From positions 808,512-872,511 of the forward strand of contig FJUW01000006.1 in the NCBI GenBank assembly GCA_900074885.1: a stretch of DNA of 64,000 nt, read 5' to 3'. The number at the start of each line of letters is the position of its first letter. The first letter of the stretch is position 1. The translations under genes and the position numbers were made by a program. Under the pieces are notes generated by a model. It ran no database searches and was not told where the DNA came from. It saw nothing but the letters and a program-made list of their open reading frames with translations. Source of the stretch: Rhynchosporium graminicola. Its lineage: Eukaryota; Ascomycota; Leotiomycetes; Helotiales; Ploettnerulaceae. Shown here piece after piece: positions 1 to 12,993 of the stretch.

Positions 1-2345
1 AAGGATTCTACTAAATCGTTATCTTCTGAGTCGTAGTCTTAGTTAAGCTAATATATAAAACTATTATTAGAATAGTTTAACATAATAAGTAATTAAAGAT
101 AGTATATATTATACCTATTAAAGTTTCTAGTTATTAGTAAATACTAAAGAGAATACTTAGGTTAGTTTATTATTATAAGTACTTAGAGTTAGTACAAGTA
201 TAATAGCTAGTTTTAGTAAGGTTATCTTCCGTAGCGCTAAGCAGTTAGTATAAAGGCTAGTACTAATATAGTTGACTTATTAGCTTTATCCCTCTCTTTC
301 TCTTATTATTACTTTCTTCTAAATTCAGCGTATTCTACTAGTAGTATCTAAGGTCGCGGATAAGGAGTTAGGAGTTAAGTAGATACTGTAATTATCGGGT
401 ATTATACTATCGGAACCGCTAGTAGTTAAGTCTATTATTCGCTTCTGGAGTCTCTATCTCGCCTAATACCTTAGCGGAGCGAATTATCTATAATTAGTTA
501 TTATAACTCCTATATCTCCTTAGTTTACTTATCGATACGAGACTAAGTCTATATATAAGCTTCTCTCGCTTAGTTCTTCGTATTATAGATCTTTAACTGA
601 AACTCGTTTACTATATTACTATAGTCCTGTAATAGTATACTTATAGCTAAGCTTAGATCTAAGACCTAATGCATTCGTCGGATAATAAGGTCTTAGTTTA
701 TCTCTCCTGCCTCGATATAGAGATTGTATTTATCGTTTAAGAATTATCTTAAGGATAACTCGCTCTTATTTTTAAAAGAGTACCTTAAAGCGTTAGCTTT
801 CTATATTATTACGCTTAGATTCGTATAGAATTAAAGTAGGAGTTAATATTTCTATTCTTCTAAGCTCTGAGCTATAAAGCTAGTAATCTCTAGAGATAAG
901 ATACTAAGCTAGATAGTAGCTTTATCTTTTATATAAATGAGTAAGACCTTGAGCACTATATCCTTTCTATAATAGGCCACTATTATATTAAGTATCGCGA
1001 TATAGCTTATAATAGAAGTAGTACTATTAAACTATCTTATATCCTATAGGCGAAGTCGTCGATATTAAGTATTAGATATACGTAATCTGCTATCCTGTTA
1101 TAGTCTCCTTCAGTCTTAGGGGTCCGAGTCTTCTCTATCTCTAATATTAAGTATATTATTATCGTATATAAAGTTATAGCGTTAGCGATTTAGAAGAGGA
1201 ATTTCTGTCTCGATAGATAATCAGATACGTACTAGAGTACGAGAGATTAATAGTCTTAGTACTACTAGTATAGAAGATATGCGTATAGTTGTCTTAGCTT
1301 CTAGAGGGCTAGCTTAGAACCGAGTTAAAAAGGTATTAAAAGCTACTACTAACTTAAGAGCTATTATTCCTAGAGTACTAATCGACCTAATAGCCTTATC
1401 CTTTAAGTCAGTTAGAATACCGGGGTCTAGAGTATAGACTAAAGCCTTAGCTTATCTTAGAATTAGTAGGAGGATTAGTCCGACTAAGTGCTTATTACCC
1501 CTATCGTGTATATCCTCTTATAGTACTTAGATAAAGATAGTATCGCTCTTCTACTCGTTCTTAGTATAAACTAACGCTATAGCTATAGCTAATGATAATA
1601 TAGATAGGATAAACCTCTCTTATAGTTATCTCGCTAATTCTTTAGCTCTAAGTAAGGTCTTATATTTTAGCGAAATAGGCTATCTAGACGAGGAAAACTC
1701 TGATAATTATAATAACTAATTAGCTAGAGAGCTCTATCTTTAGTAGAAAGCTATAGTCAGAACTACTATCTTAGGAAAGGCCTAGTCTCGGATTACTTCT
1801 AAATCGATAAGTAAGGATATACGTCGGGGTTAACTTCGAGACGAAATTCGTATTAGTATAACTAGTACTCTCTTAGTAGATAAGTCTTATTATATTAATC
1901 GGGAGTTACACGGTACTATAAGGAAGGGACTAGGTTTAGATAATAACTATAATATCTCTAGGTATTCTTAAACAGGAGATATAGATAAACCGGCGAATGA
2001 TATCTATATAAATTATTCTAATTCAGGTATTAAAGATAAAAATCTCCTCTACTAGTCTCTTGAGCGATTGTTCCTCCCTCTAGTATTAAAGCCTCTGATA
2101 TAGCGGTATATAGAGTAGTACTACTAGTAAACCTCTATAAGTCTCCGGTATATCGCAGGGGTTTCGTCTTCGTAAGTAATAGATATAAAAAGTCCTTTAT
2201 ATAAAGGTATTATAGTTTAGAGACTTAGATTTACCTTATATTATTCTTAGAATTACTACTATAATAAGCGGTATCCTAAGGATTATATGTAGTAAAAGTC
2301 TTGATTCTTCTAGATACTATAGTGCGAGGAGCTGTCTAAGTAGTA
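1..2345 (-). pseudogene. RIP-degraded gag-like retroelement relic
   Basis: On the minus strand, from about 1080 down to about 150, one frame stays open except for TAA/TAG codons that can be read as mutated CAA/CAG. It gives a helical, Gln-rich protein followed by a hydrophilic segment (about 500-620) that looks like a coiled coil. The order resembles the capsid-like gag proteins of fungal LTR retroelements, but I see no zinc knuckle or protease, and the element runs off the left edge. RIP is extreme: the first 300 bases hold 3 CA and 2 TG. The part from 1100 to 2345 is equally mutated and I cannot assign it. Copia or gypsy origin is undecided. Confidence 0.4.
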
Positions 2346-3451
2346 ATAACTAATAGATACTAAGTGTCTGTCCTTGTCCCGTGATATGTCCTGTCCTGTG
2401 ATATACTTTAGCACCTTCCAAACGATTCTTTAGTCAAGGGGCTTTAATTGTTAATAAGCTACGGAATAGGCTTAATAGAGATACCTTCGAGCTTATTAGC
2501 TTATTAAAAATCTGGGGTTTTTCTCGATAAAGAAGAGAAAGAAAGAGTCGAAGAGGTTCTTAATAATATTAATAACTTCTTTATTATAGAATAAGATAAG
2601 GTATACATAGTATATAGAGCTATTTATATAAGGCTAATTAAAAATAAGTAAATCCTAATTATTGATTATAATCAAACCTAATCTAATCTAATCTAATCAT
2701 AATCGATTAGAATCGATTATATTTAATTATCTTAATTCTTATTTGACATATTGGTAACGAACTTGCTTAAGTCTATAAGCTAATAAGGTAGCCAGGTATT
2801 AGTAGAAATCTAAAGATATAGAAGAAACAGTCTAGACTAGAGTAGTTTATTATATAATATAAAAAATATAAAAAGAGAAGCTTAAGGATGAAGATAAGAT
2901 ATCTAATACTTAAAGTTCGAAGTATAAGATAGTTCGTAGTTAATAAATTTATTGAAAAGTCTTGTAATTTAGATAATACTAGAAACTAATGTTTACTAGA
3001 TACTTAAGTATTATTAAGGGAATCCGATCAATAAGATCTTATATATATATTTATATAGGTATTTCGCAGAGTTATCAATTCCTTAATTATAGCTTTGCTA
3101 AGGATTATATATATCGTAGGGGTGCGAATTCCTTAACAATAGCTTAAGCTCAGGCTTAGACTTATACTTATTTCTAGGATATATTTTATTTTAGACTTCG
3201 ATTAATAAAAGACTTAAAAGTCGATCAAAACTTTGGTATTAATAATTAGTAGAGTATAAGGTATAGAAGTATATTAAAATATACATCTTCCTAATCTAAT
3301 ATTATAAGGATTATTTCAAAGGTAGAAATTATAATAGAATCCAGTAATCGATTTTTCTTTATGTAGTATTATAAGACTCTTTCTCTTTATTTTTCTATTA
3401 AATCTGTTATTATTTATAGTCTTCTGTTATAATATCTTATTATAATCTTCT
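2346..3451. other. AT-rich stretch with no gene seen
   Basis: No conserved reading frame or repeat terminus was found. The first 60 bases keep several CA/TG dinucleotides (CTGTCC and GTGATA motifs), so they are less mutated than the sequence on either side. The rest is strongly AT-rich. A short TAATC/TCTAA tandem run lies at 2678-2700. Confidence 0.5.
2678..2700. repeat. (CTAAT)n short tandem repeat
   Basis: About four units of a pentanucleotide related to CTAAT, in an AT-rich region. It has no evident function. Confidence 0.6.
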
Positions 3452-3728
3452 TATAATGACATAACACTCAAGGCAGTATACGAGCAGGGATAAAATAAGT
3501 AAAGAGGCTAAGAACGATCTTACAAAGTCTACTACTAAAGAAACAAGAAAATAAGAAGAGAAGAAGAAGAGAAGTAGAGTATAGGACTCTTTATATATAT
3601 AAGCTAATATTAGTCTATATCTATACTGATTCAGTTACTAACTATACTAGAGTATCTATTAACTTAACATCCTAAGTCCTAGTTCGTATCCTCTTTCTTA
3701 TATAACTTTTAAGTAAGCTATTATTATA
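3452..3728 (-). repeat. G0 3' LTR (277 bp)
   Basis: Starts TATAATGACATAA and ends GCTATTATTATA, mutated forms of the G-family LTR ends (read on the minus strand, TGT-ACGAC... to ...GTCGTTACA). It is followed inward by a run of nine C at 3732-3740, the polypurine tract of a minus-strand element. Confidence 0.8.
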
Positions 3729-4168
3729 TGACCCCCCCCCAACTTCTCCCTCCCCCCTTTCAAGATCTTACCATTAAGCTTAAAGAATATTACTTAGCTA
3801 CAATTTTATTTTTATTTAAATTATCTTTATTAAAACTTATATAATAAATACTAACAATTCTTGAATAATAGTGTTTCCTTTAATAATAGCTGACTAACTA
3901 TATTATAGTAATAAAGCTATACTAATTATAGCTTCTAAATTAAGCAGTAAGTTATATTTACTTTATCTTTTTATAAAAAGAAGCGAGTTTAAGTAGAGTA
4001 TATAGAGTATAAAGGAATAAGTGTATTAACTTTAGGACCCTTCTTTCTTTATCTATAATAACTACTGGAGTTATAAGTAGTATACCTCTTCATAGTATAT
4101 TATACTTATAGAGTTGGCCAAGCTAACTATTATAGTAGTTTTATTACAATTCCATATATTAATCGACT

Positions 4169-4393
4169 TATTGAAAATTATGTCCCTAATCTCATATACT
4201 TATAGGGACAGGGGCAATATTCACAGAGGAATTAGACGCTAGTAGGTTAGACTATTTACTTTAATTATCTACTTACTTACTTCCTTCTAATCTATAGGAA
4301 GAGCTATTCCTATAAAGGAGCTATATACCCTTATAGTACTAATCCCTAATCGGGAACTATATAATATTACGCTGAACTCTTCATATTCTAATA
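4169..4393 (-). repeat. copia 3' LTR (225 bp)
   Basis: Starts TATTGAAAATTATGTCCC, probably from TGTTGAAAGGTATGTCCC, and ends CATATTCTAATA. Same length as the partner at 10203-10427. Confidence 0.88.
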
Positions 4394-7300
4394 CTCCTTC
4401 TTAGAGTAGATCACGCTACTTTTCGACTTTCTTCTATAAGTCCTATCTGCCTCTTGAACTTCTCGAATGCTACTTAATCTAATAGCTTAGTTATACTATC
4501 TGTAACTTTCTTATCTATCGGAATATAGTCGACTTTCAGGCGTTCTCTTTTAGCTAAGTCTCGTACGAAATAATAGATAATATCGATATACTTTGAACGC
4601 TTGTTTAAGTATATATTCTTAGTTAAAGCGATTACTTCTTAATTATCTTTATATATTTAAACTAAAGAGGCGTTTTCACTGACGAATTAAAGATACTCTA
4701 AGTCCTAAAGTACTTATACGAACTATTAACCTTATTTCGCGTAGGCTATAAGTGCTATATATTCTAATTCGTAACTTAAGGTAGCTATAGAGCGTTACTT
4801 CTTACTTACTTATAAGATAAGTCTACTATAGAATATAATTATATTTCCTAAGACGCTTTTCCGGTCGACTTTATCACTTACTTAGTTAGTACCAGAGAAT
4901 AGAGTTATAATATCGTATTCTCCTCTTAGTCTATAGCGGATCTTTATCTTAACTATCGACCTTAGGTATTATAAGAGTGCTTTTAATAAATAACTATAGT
5001 ATTTAGCTAAATCACTTATAAATTAGCTTAGCTTTCCGAGGATAAAGGTAATATTAAGTCTCGTATAGATTATCCTGTATATTAGACTTCCGACGGCTTA
5101 TTAGTACTTATTAATATTAATCTATTTATTATTATCGCTAGCAGAGTAGAGATTCTCGTATCTAGTAGTAGAGGTCCGTTTTAGCTTGAAGGTTCCTTAA
5201 GTAATACCGAATTTATCGAGTACGCTTATAAGATATTATTCTTAGTCGATCTTAAGGCTCTTAGTTTTCCTATCTCGAGTGATTCTAGCTCTAAGGATCT
5301 TACTAATCTCCTCTAAGTCCTTAGCTTTAAATCGCCTCGATAGTTTCCTATAGGATTAGTCTAGCTCCCTCTTATTCTAAGTATATATTATAATCTTATT
5401 AATATATATGTAGGTTTAATACGCTCTAGGTAAATACCTAACTTACTAGTTCTTACTTTATAAGTCCGTTCTAGTCTCTAGTAGCTTACTTTAAATTATA
5501 AAGGCTTTTTAGTACTTATTATACGTATCTTTTCCTTATCTCTATCCCTTTCGGTATTTTCAGAAATATTTCCTTCTTAAGCTCTAATTTCGTAAAAGTA
5601 TTCTTAATATTATATTAGTAGTATTCTAAGTTTTCTTTTATTACGATCGCTAGAAATAGTCTTAGAGTATCTATTCTGATAATTAGTATAAATATCTAGT
5701 TATAGTCTATCCCGTGTACTTAGCTGAATCCTCTCGCTATAAGTCGTGCTTTAAACCTTTCTATACTTCTATTAGTAAGAGTTTTAATTATATATACTTA
5801 TTTATATAGAACTAGATTCGATCTTTCTAGCGGAATAATTTTGCAGAACGTCTTATTTATATAAAGTAATAGTATTTCCTTAGCTATTATAGCTTTCTAC
5901 TCCTTTATATTTCGGTTATTTAATACCTCTTTATATATCTTTAGAATTTTCATACCTGCGATTTCTTTAGTAGCTAATATAGTTTATATCTACTTCTCGC
6001 TTTATTTATTATTTATTACTAAGTCTTTTTATTTTATTTACTAATAATCCTTTCTAAGTAATATCTTTCCGATTATAATATAGATCCTTTTAGTATCGCC
6101 TTATAAGTCTAAGTCTAATCTTGCTTTCTTACGCGATCGAGTGAAATACTTAAGTACTTCTTAGTTTATATTACTTAGTTTATTACTCTTTCCTATTAGT
6201 ATTTCCCTTTTCCGGTTATCCTATAATTCTGTAGGCTTAGTCTTTATAATTACTTTATTATTATTAACTATTAGATTAACTCATAATATAGTATTAGGAG
6301 TAGATATTAGTAATACTATTACTTCTATAATAGCTTAATCGTCCTTATATACTTTAGCTACTTCTGATTCGGGCTCCTAGATAAGATTTACTTATAAGCT
6401 AAGCTTAGGAGTATCGCGTGATAAGTCTACTTGTAATATAGTTTTAGGAGTTATAGCTAATCGTAGTAACGTATTTACTCGTGAACTAAGTTCAGGAGTT
6501 TTATCTACTATATCTTACTTTATAAAGCTTAATATATCTCTAAGTAGAGTAAATCTGATATCTCTACCTATAGGGTACTAGTTATCTCTATATTATTAAT
6601 ATCTAGTTCAGGTGCTTTAGGTCGTCCGTAGGCTCATCTATTAGAAGCGATATTTATTATCCCTTATAGTCCGGATATATAACTACGAAATCGAAAGTTA
6701 ACTAAACCACTTTTACTACTCTTCTTAATAACGATTCTACTTAATATATTATTAAACCTTATTCCGAGGAGTAAACTTTAAGGTACTTCGTTATACTTTC
6801 TAAGTAGCTTATAAAGACTCTAACTCGGCTAGGGTTAATTAGTTTATTATATTATTCGTTTATAGGAATAGTCTTCTTATCTATATAGTAGAAGTATTTA
6901 CTCCTCTATATCCGGATATAATCGATTAATAGTATTTCTCCGGTAAAAGCCTTTATTAGGCAGGTCTTTTAGTTATCGACTATAGGTCCGGTAGTAGTAT
7001 AGTTCCTTATATATAAGTTAGCTTTAATAGCTTTATCTCAGAAATCTAGTAGTAGTTAAGCCTCTTTAAGTATTACGCGTATATCGAATTCTATAGTCTA
7101 GATTAATCGTTCAGCTAGTCTATTCTAGTATCATAATATAATTGTTATAGATTATATTAAGACTCTATCTTCGACTTTCTAGTTAGAAGTAATTTAAGTA
7201 GTTCTAATATATTATCTAATCTTATATATTTAATCCTTTTCTCGGATTATAGTTTAATACTAACTTTCTAGTCTTTTAGAGCTTAATAGGTATCGCTCTT

Positions 7301-8000
7301 AGCGTTTAGCGGTATTACTTAGTCTCGTCAGGAATAGATATTAATAATCAGTAGGAAGTAGTAGTGTCTACGTATTATAATCAGGAATAGTCTAGCGATA
7401 TCGAATTATATTAAGTTAAGAATTTTAGTAAGCTATAGACTCAGCTTTCTTAGAATACGGTTCTTTATCTTTACTAGTATATATATATATTATAGATATC
7501 TAGATCTTAAGGAATCTTAATCCTCTTTTATAATATAGCTACTTTATAGAAGTTCCGAATTTTATTAGGTCCGAGATATACGAATCGTCTATAGTACTTA
7601 AGGTATCTTTTATAGATAATTTCGCGAGTTCGGTCCTTTAGAGTATCTTTAGCGTTTATTTTATCTTTAGTATTACTATTAATAATTTCTCCGGCTAAGA
7701 GTACTTTCAGCTATAACTTAACTTATCCTTTTCTGATTACTTTACTATCGAACGCTCTTAAGATATATTTCATGATATATAGCCCTTAGGATTATAAAGC
7801 TTTTAGGATCTTTTCGCCCGCTTTTATAATATAGATACTTTTATTATTAAATATCCTAAGGTAGCTACTTTTATAGAGTTTCTTTATAAAGATTAAATTA
7901 ATACTTAATCTAAATATAGAGAGTATATTATCTAAATAATAGGAAGTTCTATCTATAGCCTTAACTAGCGCTATTCCTCGTATACGAGATAATAGTATTT
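4394..8000 (-). pseudogene. copia pol relic: integrase, reverse transcriptase, RNase H
   Basis: The clearest part is RNase H at about 4460-4700. Read on the minus strand it gives the copia motif DN(Q)xxxALTKN, then KRSKYIDIxYxFVRDL, then DYIPxDxxVxDxxTKLL, with the Q present as a stop. RT homology lies roughly 5000-6100 and integrase roughly 6900-7900; their boundaries are approximate because stops occur every few codons. Every stop I checked is TAA or TAG, as expected from RIP. It encodes no functional product. The fusion order matches an intact ancestral gag-pol polyprotein. Confidence 0.75.
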
Positions 8001-8671
8001 CTTCCCCTACTTATATATAGACTTTAGTTATTAGTCTTAATTCCCTAAAATAAGTAAAGTTAGTTAATTATAGATAAACTTACGCTTATATCGACTACTT
8101 AGTCTTCGGGGGTGCTCTTACTAATCGAATCCTTTAATAATATAACTTTTTCGACTTCGTTATTATTTAAGTCTAATATCTCGGTATTAAACGCTTCTTT
8201 AGAGTTGTACTTATCCTATAAGTCTGTAATATTAGTATACCTTTTCCTCTTACGATATAGATCTCCTTTTCTTAGCTTATTCGATTTATTCTTCTTCTCT
8301 AGTCTAATGGATTTCTTATCTTTTACTTATAATCCCGTCTTATAAGTAGATCTACGGCTTTTCTTCTCCTCTTCTAAGCGTAAGCTTTTAGTATATTCTC
8401 TACTAGCGGCTTAAAACTTATAGTTAGTAATAAAGTGTTTATTAGACCTATAGTAAAAACATTCCTAAGAGATACTTATTATATTTCGTTCTAAGGAGCT
8501 ACTATCTTTATATAAGTAATAGTTTAGATAATAGTATACCTGTTTATACTAGCTCTATACTACGTAGGCCCTCTCTTTACTTATACTTCTTAGTTTTAAG
8601 TCCTATAGCTAAGATTCCTTTTCCTATAGTATCCTAACCTTTTCTTAGATAGAAAGAGATTCAGTAGTAAG

Positions 8672-9159
8672 TGTTGGATTTGTAACCAGTACCTTGGTCA
8701 GTTTACTATTACCTTGGTCAGTTTTGCCTGCATTGGCATACACACCCTGTACCTTGTCAGTACATGGTCTTAGTACCTGGTTCAGTACCTTGCCCATGTA
8801 CCTTGTTGTACCTGGCACCTACACCCTGTACCTTGTCAATAGCCTGTACCCTGCATACTCTATTAGAGTTACCATGAAGGTTCTCGATAGAGTTTTACTA
8901 CTCTCTAGTACGTATATCGTAATTCTAGAGGTTTCTACTGACGTACTACTGACGTAGTATGATTCTACAGTATACGTGTCTTCTTCTATGGAGTTCTGTA
9001 TTACGTAGTATAGAATATTCTAGAGAGCTCACATAGCTATATAAGTAGCTAGAATCTCTCCTGTAGTTAGCTCTCTTCAAGCAAACAAAGCAAGTCAAAT
9101 TGATCACCTATTATTCTGTTATTCTGACCTTCGGCCGATTTCCACCCTCGATTTTCACA
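8672..9159 (+). mobile_element. LTR-A solo LTR, copy 1 (488 bp)
   Basis: Begins TGTTGGATTTGTAACC and ends ATTTTCACA, flanked by a perfect 5-bp target duplication GTAAG (8667-8671, 9160-9164). It is rich in CA and TG, unlike everything around it, so it has largely escaped RIP or arrived later. The 5' half carries repeated TACCTTG-type motifs. A TATATAAG at 9038-9045 is a candidate LTR promoter. No internal region of this family occurs in the window. Open frames across it are accidental. Confidence 0.9.
9038..9045 (+). promoter_or_regulatory. Candidate TATA box in LTR-A
   Basis: TATATAAG, preserved in the other LTR-A copies, about 120 bp before the LTR 3' end. This is a plausible position for the retroelement promoter; no transcript evidence is available. 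Confidence 0.4.
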
Positions 9160-10202
9160 GTAAGAAATCCGTTAATTACTATAGTATATCTTGCCTGTTT
9201 TTAGAGTACTAGGGTAAGAATCAGGAATAAGGTATCTTTAAGGTATATATTCTTTATTATAATATTAGCTATAATAACCTTCCGGCGATATTCCTTTAGC
9301 TTACTCTATAAGATATCGATACTAGTATCCTTATCAAATATAAAGTTCTATATACTTATTATATATTAGTTCGTAGTTAATAAGCTAGTCTTATCGTACT
9401 TTAGCTTTAATTAGGTCTAGATAGCGGCGATAGTTTCGTATTTATCGATTAGGATAGAGTCCTCCTTATCGAGTCCCTCGAGTAAGATTTCTAACACCTT
9501 TATATTATCCTAATCTTATTATATAGCTTTCTCAGTATTCTAAGTTCCTCTTAAGCGTTTAAACCTACTTATAATATTATTAACTATCGAACTTAATAGT
9601 ATTCTGGATTCTAGCGATAGTTTCTTAATATCTCTCTCGCGTAAGATCTAGGTAAACTCTATCCTAGTGATTTCAACTATATAGAAGATACTTTTATTCT
9701 TAATCTTAACTTTACTCTACGAAACTAGTCCTTATAGTAGTTCTTACTTAAGGTTAGTAAGTATTTACTATCTTTACTTATTCTATCTTATAGTTATCGC
9801 GGAGTGCTTAATATATTCGACTAGTGTTTTATATATATATAGCTAGTATTTAGATTTTCATTTATTAGCTATCTATTTATATATAGAAGCTATACTCGGT
9901 TTAGAGGTTATAAGTAGTTTTCTTACTTTACTACTCGGCTTTTATTATTTATATAACCTCCTCTAAGGTCTATAAGTCGTTCGATTTTAGTTATAAGGAG
10001 TAATCTTTCTTATTATCCTCGACTTATTATTCAGTTAGTAAAAGCCTTCTTTCGTATAGCGCTCTAGTTATTATTAATACTCTTACTTAGCCCTTTAGTC
10101 TTTTCTTACTTTAACTACAATACTTCTATCTTTCTTATTAGAGCTTAAATCGAACGCTTTACTTTCGTCGATTCGAAGTTACGTCCTGCCGGAGCTTATA
10201 CT

Positions 10203-10427
10203 TATTAAAAGGTATATCCCTAATCTCGTATACTTATAGGAATAGGAGTAATATTTATAGAGGAATTAGACACTAATAGGTTAGACTATTTACTTTAATT
10301 ATCTGCTTACTTACTTCCTTCTAATCTATAGGAAGAGCTATTCCTAGAAAGGGGCTACGGACCCTTATAGTACTAATCCCTAATCGGGAACCACGTGATA
10401 CTACGCTAAACCTTTCATATTCTAACA
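10203..10427 (-). repeat. copia 5' LTR (225 bp)
   Basis: Starts TATTAAAAGGTATATCCC and ends TTCATATTCTAACA. It is followed directly by the CGACT target duplication at 10428-10432. Confidence 0.88.
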
Positions 10428-11464
10428 CGACTTTATAATAATTAAAATAATTAAATTAAATAAAAGTTCAGTTTCTTCTCAGAGAATGAAGTAGAGTAAT
10501 AAAATAAAGTATAAGATTATAATAGAGTAGTAATACTAATAGTTTACAATACCTTTTCCAATTCTAACTATTGCGCTTTCGATAGTATATCAAGTATATT
10601 ACCTACGATATATTCATATCTTCTTTAAGCTAAGGTATACTAATACGCTAATATTAGACCTTCTCTACTTATTTAGTAAGCCTAATTCTAAGCTCTATTA
10701 GTATTATTCTACTTTAAAGAGTTCTTATAAGTATATAAGTTAGTTAAGGCTAAGTATAATTATATAGTAATATATTATAGCTCTCTAAATATATTAATAC
10801 AGAGTTTACTTTTCTTTTCTCGGTATTAGTAATAGTGAAGCAGAAGTAAATCATGATAGTATTATAGCTACTTATGAATTTATTAACCGAATTTACTAGC
10901 TTACGAAGTCCGTTACTTCTATAACTAGTTTAGAGATTAACATTATATAGTTAGTAGAGACTCAAGCTTCAAATCAGATTATGGAGAAGTTATTTAAGAA
11001 AAGAGAGTTTATTTAAGCTATAAGTTTAATTATTTAGCACTTTAGATATAAGTTCGATACTAATATATGATAAGATATGGATTTGTTGAATAGATAATAT
11101 AATACGAGCTAAAGGAGTAATATAAGATATGTTAAAGTAATTCAAGAAGTTAAATACTATTATATAAGGATTCGCAAAGAAAGCTATATTGAAAGTAATA
11201 ATATTAAAGTCTGCGAGAAAGAGAAGTTTACTTTATTCTATTTCTAAGTCTATATTAAACCTAAAGACTCTTGGACCTTCTCCTAAGAAGAAGTCTCATA
11301 GTATTAGATCTTATATAAGATCGAAGACGAAGATAGCGTTAAAGGTAGTAAGTAGCGAGGAGTTAGATAAAGTAATATTAGTTCCGGAAGTTCTAGAGTT
11401 GATAGAAGCTTTAAGAGTCCTAGGAGAGAATACTAATAGAGTTAAGATAGATCTAATTATATGA

Positions 11465-12993
11465 TTTTTTTGTGATATAGTGGTATTATAAAGTGGAATT
11501 AGAAATATAGCTATTTTCATATAGAGTATAATTAGTTAAAGTTATAGTAGTAATAATAAAATTATTTGATTATATCTAAGTAGTATTTTTTCCAGATTGA
11601 AACATTCGAAGTTATAGCGATATTTGGTTTTAAAAGAAAGTGATAATTTAATTATAGAAGTGTGGTTTTTATTCTATATTAACTTAATAATAAAAGTAGA
11701 AATATATAAGGAAGCTATAATCTTATCTTATATATAAAAGAACTACTCTTTATTTTCACTTTTCCTTAGATAATAACGCTCTAGAATCAACTATAGAATT
11801 CAGCGAAAGTTTCGTAAATATAGCTAGGCTCTTGCATATCTAACTATCAAAAAGTACTATAATATTTATCTTCTTTTAGATCAATAAAGAAGTTCTATTT
11901 CAATAGGGGATTATTTATCTATTAGTTTCAAATTCGATTGTATAGTATTCAGAAGTAAGATACTCTTTAGCTAATCTAGTAATAAGCTCTTGTATAAGAA
12001 CGCGCTAAGAGAGGTCTGGAGTTTAATAGTTAGCGTTTATAGCTTATTGGCCTTATATAAATACTCTTTACTAAAGGAAAATAAAGTCTAACTTATTATT
12101 TAAAAGTAGAACTTTCTTAATAAGATAGAACTTCTAAAGATATAAAGTATATAACTCTGTTAATCTTATTCAAAGGAAGTGATAGTTTATTAAGAATAAT
12201 ATTACCTCTCTTAGTAATTTATATCAGGATAGAAATTTCTAGTTCATTAAACTTTTTTATAGTACATAAACTTCCTAGTTATATAGAGATTATAATATAA
12301 GCTCTAGTAGAATAGTAAGCAATAAGCGAAAAATACTATAAAGGAATCGCTCTTAGCGAATAATTAATATATTTATAGTATTTTCTAGAGAGTTATTCTT
12401 AATCTTCTATTCTACTAATCACTTTAGGCTAACACAGAGTAGATTCGGATTACCTATAATAGTATTAAGAGTATATAGTAATTATACTCTAAATAAGGTT
12501 AGCTATTATTTTAATTTCCCTCTCGATCGACTCTTTCTAAATACAGTATTAACATTGTTCAGTATTAGCGATATTTATAAAGAAAGATGCAGTAGATTGT
12601 GTTCGAAAGTAGAATAAGAGAAGTTAAGTTAACTTTCTCTAGAGCCAAATAACTCTTTAGTCTTTTAATTCAGACCTATAATAGTAGCTCTAAAGGTATA
12701 TATTAAAGCTATTTCAGTAGTAATATATAGAAGTTAAAGTTCTAAGCTATTGTTATATCTTCTTTAAAATCTATTTATGATTCCTTTATATTAAGAGGAT
12801 TATTGAAAGAATATTAATATAGATTTCTTTTGTTATATTATCTATAATAAGCTAAATTGAAATTTAATTTAGAATTTACACAGAGATCTTTAGAATATTA
12901 ATTATATAAGAGTAGTTATCGAATAACTGACTTAGTAATAAGATATTATTCTAAGCTATCTCTAGCTATCTTAATCTTAATCTTTATATTTAA
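11465..12993 (-). pseudogene. G0 gag relic
   Basis: From about 11620 to 12990 the sequence follows the gag region of G3 (30560-31900) on the minus strand, with many substitutions and stops. The stretch 11465-11620 marks the deletion joint where pol is missing. The end of gag that would carry the zinc knuckle is not recognisable, so the deletion may have removed it. Confidence 0.6.

Larger units (their letters stand above)
8001..10202 (-). pseudogene. copia gag relic with mutated zinc knuckle
   Basis: At 8414-8463 the minus strand reads C-F-Y-Y-R-S-N-K-H-F-I-T-N-Y, a CX2CX4HX4C zinc knuckle whose second and fourth Cys have become Tyr (TGY to TAY). The region up to the 5' LTR should hold the capsid-like part, but it is too degraded to delimit. 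It is split by the LTR-A insertion at 8672-9159. Confidence 0.65.
4169..10427 (-). mobile_element. Ty1/copia LTR retrotransposon, complete but RIP-inactivated
   Basis: A 6259-bp element with 225-bp LTRs at each end and a perfect 5-bp target duplication CGACT (4164-4168, 10428-10432). Coding capacity is on the minus strand, so the 5' LTR is the right-hand one. Order on the minus strand is gag with a CCHC knuckle (about 8414-8463), integrase (about 6900-7900), RT (about 5000-6100), RNase H (about 4440-4700); this order of integrase before RT defines copia. All frames carry many stops from CAA/CAG/TGG mutation. It interrupts G0 and is interrupted by an LTR-A solo LTR at 8672-9159. Confidence 0.88.
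4156..11464 (+). pseudogene. Antisense gene of G0, split by the copia insertion
   Basis: Diverged copy of the gene that G-family elements carry opposite to gag-pol. The presumed start (ATA, read as a RIP-mutated ATG) is at 4156-4158, followed by codons for L-I-D. The copia element lands immediately after, with target duplication CGACT at 4164-4168 and 10428-10432. The reading continues at 10433 and the C-terminal part (11189-11464) is open. It aligns with the C-terminus in G2, G3 and G5: a basic stretch, then GPSxKKK, then YxRS, then an acidic end with LGE. The intron donor seen in other copies is altered here and the acceptor AG is lost, though a TACTAA branch motif remains. Function unknown. 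Confidence 0.6.

Noticed and set aside
8112..8345. 77-codon open frame on the plus strand
   Set aside because: It is opposite to the copia coding strand, in RIP-mutated DNA, with no conservation in other copies.
8694..8957. Open frame of 87 codons on the plus strand, with similar frames at 18118-18345 and 39338-39571
   Set aside because: All lie within LTR-A and translate its repeated TACCTTG region. The frame length differs between copies and no start or domain is shared. They are by-products of the LTR sequence.
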